Shown: positions 6,939 through 8,966 of the stretch, piece after piece
Numbering within the stretch: the first letter of the stretch is position 1
How the letters are laid out: every line of letters begins with the position of its first letter
Origin: Candidatus Odyssella thessalonicensis
Lineage (GTDB): Bacteria > Pseudomonadota > Alphaproteobacteria > Bin65
DNA: 8,966 bases
Direction: 5' to 3'
NCBI GenBank assembly: GCA_005240015.1
Contig: SBBV01000528.1
Location: 1 to 8,966, forward strand
Made by a program: the position numbers and the translations under genes
Notes under the pieces: generated by a model
Told to the model about the DNA's origin: nothing
Database searches by the model: none
The model's input: only the letters and a program-made list of their open reading frames with translations

Positions 6939-7071
6939 CTTGAGGGGGAGCTGTCGAGTGCGCGTCTTCGCGCGCTCGACTGAGGGGGGCAGCACCTCAC
7001 CTTGCGGAAGCGCCGAACGCCACCCGGAGCCGCGCAAGCGCGCGGCTCCGACCGCCCCTCAAGGGGGCGGT
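6939..7071. repeat. Hairpin array with inverted ends, REP/BIME-like intergenic element
   Basis: Three stem-loops stand in 133 bases between convergent genes. Hairpin A (6953-6980): 12 base pairs with one G-U in RNA and a TCTT loop, flanked by direct copies of TGAGGGGG (6941-6948, 6981-6988). Hairpin B (7025-7050): 11 perfect pairs with an AAGC loop. Hairpin C (7051-7071): 8 perfect pairs ACCGCCCC/GGGGCGGT with a 5-base loop. CTTGAGGGG occurs at 6939-6947 on the plus strand and at 7055-7063 on the minus strand, each reading inward toward a GC-rich hairpin, so the element looks like two related units in opposite orientation. That is the organisation of bacterial interspersed mosaic elements. 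It may also act as a two-way terminator for the TPR and HxlR genes. Copy number elsewhere in the genome is unknown. Confidence 0.6.
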
Positions 7072-7100
7072 GGACGCTCCCTGACGGTCGCTGATCGATC

Positions 7101-7856
7101 TTACCGCGGCACCAAGTTCGCGCCGCTGCGCGCGTCGCCGAGTTGGGTCGGGCTGATCGTCGGCCATGGCCATTGCGGCATGCGCGCCAACGGGTGGGGA
7201 TCGAAGCACAGGCGGAACATGCGCGAGATGTCGCTCGAGCCCTCGAGCTTCAGCGCCTCCGAGTCGATCGCCTCCTTCAACTTGATCTGCCCCATCCACA
7301 CGTCGGTCAGCGTGCGCAGATTGGTTTCGACGCGGAGGTCCACGTCGAAGCCGGGCCGCTTGATGCAAAGATCGACATCGCCCTCGTCGAACACCAGCCA
7401 CCAGAGCCGCTTGGCGCTGGGCACGCCGGCGAAGCGGAACTCGATCACGGTGCGGCGGTCGGCGGGAACCACGTCGCGGCGCAGGTTGCGCCGCATGTCC
7501 CACATCAAGAGGGCCACGTCGAGATTGCGCGTCGGGGTTTGGTGCTGCAGCCAACGCAGCCCCCAGGCGGCCAAGCCCTCGACGACGGGCCTAAGCTGCT
7601 CGCCCGATTTGGTAAGACGGTATTCGGGGCTGCCGTCGGCGCCCTTCACGCGCTCGATCAACCCCGCGAACTGCAGCTGCTTGAGGCGCTGCGAGAGCAG
7701 CGAAGGCGACATCAGCGGCACGCCGCGCTTCAGCTCGTTGAACCGCGTGTGCCCATAGAGCAGCTCGCGCAGCACGAGCGGCGTCCAGCGCTCGGCGAAC
7801 ACCTCGGCGGCCATCGCGAGCGGGCAGAACTGGCCGTAGCCTCGAAAACGGGCCAT
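7101..7856 (-). CDS. HxlR-family transcriptional regulator with C-terminal SCP2-like domain
   Basis: A 251-residue protein. Residues 8-105 are an HxlR winged helix-turn-helix: YGQFCPLAMAAEVFAERW with the N-terminal cysteine typical of the family (Cys11), TPLVLRELLYG, RFNELKRGVPLMSPSLLSQRLKQL as the recognition region, then the wing (GADGSPEYRLTKSGEQL). HxlR proteins usually have about 100-130 residues; this one has some 120 more. That part (about 110-215), with FRFAGV, VDLCIKRPGFDVDLRV, LTDVWMGQIKLKEAI and ALKLEGS, resembles an SCP2 sterol-carrier fold, which binds lipids or acyl-CoA in a hydrophobic tunnel. A Trp/Pro-rich tail follows. The ATG at 7854-7856 is chosen because HxlR homology starts there and AAGGA lies 8 bases upstream; the frame continues to 8057 but that extension is not HxlR-like. 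It is divergent from the cupin/acyl-CoA dehydrogenase genes and probably regulates them and itself. Confidence 0.88.
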   Translation of the reverse strand: MARFRGYGQFCPLAMAAEVFAERWTPLVLRELLYGHTRFNELKRGVPLMSPSLLSQRLKQLQFAGLIERVKGADGSPEYRLTKSGEQLRPVVEGLAAWGLRWLQHQTPTRNLDVALLMWDMRRNLRRDVVPADRRTVIEFRFAGVPSAKRLWWLVFDEGDVDLCIKRPGFDVDLRVETNLRTLTDVWMGQIKLKEAIDSEALKLEGSSDISRMFRLCFDPHPLARMPQWPWPTISPTQLGDARSGANLVPR

Positions 7857-7917
7857 TGCGGGTGTCCTTGCGGCAGCCGAGCCGGGCACTACAAATCTTG
7901 GACTTGGCCGGCCCAGG

Positions 7918-7936
7918 GCGCAACGGCATGTTGCGC
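7918..7936. promoter_or_regulatory. Perfect palindrome GCGCAAC-N5-GTTGCGC, candidate operator
   Basis: The arms 7918-7924 and 7930-7936 match exactly around a 5-base centre. It lies in the 183-base gap between the divergent HxlR regulator (start at 7856) and cupin (start at 8040), the usual place for an operator serving both directions. Each arm contains TTGCGC facing outward, which could serve as a -35 element for each side, although the matching -10 sequences are poor. Binding by the adjacent HxlR protein is inference. Confidence 0.5.
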
Positions 7937-7949
7937 GAAACGACGGTCT

Positions 7950-7984
7950 GGCAAAGACATTTGGACGTGCGGGCAAGCTTTGCC
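7950..7984. repeat. Second inverted repeat in the regulator-cupin gap
   Basis: GGCAAAG (7950-7956) is the exact inverse of CTTTGCC (7978-7984), 21 bases apart. The right arm also belongs to a short local palindrome, GGCAA-GCT-TTGCC (7972-7984). It lies between the main palindrome and the cupin start, in the likely promoter or leader region. It may be a second protein site or a leader hairpin. Confidence 0.3.
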
Positions 7985-8029
7985 GGCAGCCGCCGACTCG
8001 GGGACCAGGGACAGGAGTCACGCCAACAC

Positions 8030-8039
8030 GGAGGCTTCG
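8030..8039 (+). promoter_or_regulatory. Ribosome binding site deciding the cupin start
   Basis: GGAGG at 8030-8034 stands 5 bases before the ATG at 8040, where the signal peptide begins. The frame is open far upstream, to 7143, but that part lies opposite the HxlR gene and is an antisense artefact. Confidence 0.8.
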
Positions 8040-8522
8040 ATGACTTTGAAATCCCATGTCCGCTCAGCTTTGCTTGCCGGCTTTTGCACGTTCGCGTTCG
8101 CAGGCGTTGCCGCGGCGCAGCATCACGAGATCGCGTCCGGCGACGCGATCAAATGGGGTCCGGCGCCGCCCTCGCTGCCGCCCGGCGCCCAGGCCGCCGT
8201 ATTGATGGGCAGCCCGGCCAAGGAAGGCCCATTCGTGCTGCGACTCAAATTCCCGGCGGGCTTCGTGATCCCGCCGCACCGCCATTCCAAGGAAGAGCAC
8301 GTGACGGTGATCTCGGGCAGCTTCGCGATGAGCACCGGCGAGAAGTTCGACCGCGCCGCGGCCAGGCCGCTGCCGCCGGGCAGCTTCATCCGCATTCCCG
8401 CTGAGCACCCGCACTGGGCGTGGACCGAGCGCGAGACGGTGGTGCAGATCAACGGTATGGGCCCGTTCGATGTCCGCTACGTCAACGCGAGCGACGATCC
8501 GCGGCTGAAGAAAACCCAGTAA
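8040..8522 (+). CDS. Exported single-domain cupin protein
   Basis: A 160-residue protein with a Sec signal peptide (core about 9-22, likely cut after AAA at residue 26), so it acts in the periplasm. The single cupin barrel has both motifs. Motif 1 matches the consensus exactly: Gly74, then His80, His82 and Glu86, then Gly93 (sequence core PPHRHSKEEHVTVISG). Motif 2 is Gly114, Pro120 and His125 (PPGSFIRIPAEHPHW), with Glu122 instead of the usual Gly and Thr129 instead of Asn. His80, His82, Glu86 and His125 are the expected ligands of one metal ion such as Mn, Fe or Zn. Small cupins of this kind include isomerases, dioxygenases and sugar- or metabolite-binding proteins, and the sequence does not decide among them. 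The acyl-CoA dehydrogenase gene follows after 50 bases on the same strand, so they are probably cotranscribed; the HxlR regulator is divergent upstream. Confidence 0.88.
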   Translation: MTLKSHVRSALLAGFCTFAFAGVAAAQHHEIASGDAIKWGPAPPSLPPGAQAAVLMGSPAKEGPFVLRLKFPAGFVIPPHRHSKEEHVTVISGSFAMSTGEKFDRAAARPLPPGSFIRIPAEHPHWAWTERETVVQINGMGPFDVRYVNASDDPRLKKTQ

Positions 8523-8572
8523 GCGTCGCCTCACCGCCTAACGCGGCCATTAGAAACACCGAGGTAAGAGAG

Positions 8573-8966
8573 ATGTCGATCATCGGATCCCGCTGGATCG
8601 ATCTCGTCAACGAGATCGGCCCGGCATTCGCCGCGAAGTCCGCGGCGCACGACGAAAGCGACGCGTTCGTCGCCGAGAACTATGCCGTCATGAAGCAGAA
8701 GAAGCTGTTCTCGGCGCAGGTGCCGCCCGAGTTCGGCGGCGGCGGCGCACGCCATTCGGAAATCTGCACGGCGCTGCGCGGGCTCGCGCACCACTGCCCG
8801 TCGACGGCGCTGGCGCTCTCGATGCATCAGCATCTCGTGTCGGCCGCGCTCCACAACCATCGCAAGGGACGGCCGGGGCAGAAGCTGCTCGAAGCGGTCG
8901 GCGCCAAGGAGCTGGTGCTGGTCTCGACCGGCGCCAACGACTGGCTCGCCTCGAGCGGCGAGGCCA
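8573..8966 (+). CDS. Acyl-CoA dehydrogenase family protein, partial (N-terminal 131 residues)
   Basis: The frame opens at 8573 and is uninterrupted to the right edge, so about two thirds of a usual protein of roughly 380-400 residues is missing. The visible part is the N-terminal helical domain and the start of the middle beta domain of FAD-dependent acyl-CoA dehydrogenases: LFSAQVPPEFGGGG (45-58), the hallmark turn of the family; LRGLAHHCPSTALALSMHQHLV (68-89), the helix pair lining the acyl pocket; and LVLVSTGAND (114-123), the strand leading to the FAD contacts. The catalytic glutamate lies beyond the window. The family oxidises acyl-CoA at the alpha-beta bond, though relatives act as FMN-dependent monooxygenases of the DszC/SfnB type, and the fragment does not rule these out. 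GAGG (8561-8564) and a purine-rich stretch precede the start. It follows the cupin gene by 50 bases with no terminator visible. Confidence 0.88.
   Translation, partial: MSIIGSRWIDLVNEIGPAFAAKSAAHDESDAFVAENYAVMKQKKLFSAQVPPEFGGGGARHSEICTALRGLAHHCPSTALALSMHQHLVSAALHNHRKGRPGQKLLEAVGAKELVLVSTGANDWLASSGEA

Noticed and set aside
7021..7071. A tRNA, small RNA gene or CRISPR repeat in the hairpin-rich gap
   Set aside because: The stems do not form a cloverleaf, no regularly spaced repeats with variable spacers are present, and no promoter is visible; a palindromic intergenic repeat fits better.
7143..8039. Upstream extension of the cupin frame, 299 codons
   Set aside because: It lies antisense to the HxlR gene and would place a signal peptide in the middle of the protein; the ATG at 8040 has its own GGAGG.

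Overview
The window reads as ordinary chromosome of a GC-rich Gram-negative bacterium, most likely an alphaproteobacterium. The grounds are the strong GC bias at third codon positions, long spurious open frames opposite real genes, and gene types common there: a very large single-chain indolepyruvate ferredoxin oxidoreductase, a TPR protein with an N-terminal two-cysteine segment, an HxlR regulator with a C-terminal SCP2-like domain, and short hairpin-rich intergenic repeats. A genus cannot be named from this sequence alone.

Layout. (1) 1-1373, minus strand: the 5' part of a lipoprotein gene that runs off the left edge, and upstream of it an aldo/keto reductase; a strong hairpin lies between them. 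(2) 1427-2440, plus strand: a predicted outer-membrane beta-barrel protein with signal peptide, divergent from the reductase across 53 bases. (3) 2519-6019, minus strand: a 1166-residue fused indolepyruvate (2-oxoacid) ferredoxin oxidoreductase, convergent with the barrel gene across 78 bases that can fold. (4) 6202-6930, plus strand: an exported protein of five TPR repeats, divergent from the oxidoreductase. (5) 6939-7071: a compact array of three hairpins with inverted 9-base ends, resembling a REP/BIME-type intergenic element. (6) 7101-7856, minus strand: HxlR-SCP2-like regulator. (7) 8040-8966, plus strand: an exported single-domain cupin, then 50 bases later the start of an acyl-CoA dehydrogenase that runs off the right edge.

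How the genes fit together. The clearest unit is on the right: a regulator divergent from a cupin/acyl-CoA dehydrogenase gene pair, with a perfect 7-5-7 palindrome between them that is a good operator candidate. The oxidoreductase converts aryl-2-oxoacids from aromatic amino acid transamination to acyl-CoA and is probably its own transcription unit; no ferredoxin, transaminase or CoA-ligase gene accompanies it here. The other genes look independent.

Starts for the barrel, TPR, HxlR and cupin genes were moved inward from the longest open frames, because a signal peptide or a family N-terminus plus a Shine-Dalgarno sequence marks the internal ATG. No tRNA, rRNA, CRISPR array, transposase or phage gene was seen. 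No intergenic stretch exceeds 183 bases. I found no convincing undescribed multi-gene system; the most interesting items are the palindrome, the regulator-lipid-domain fusion and the hairpin array.
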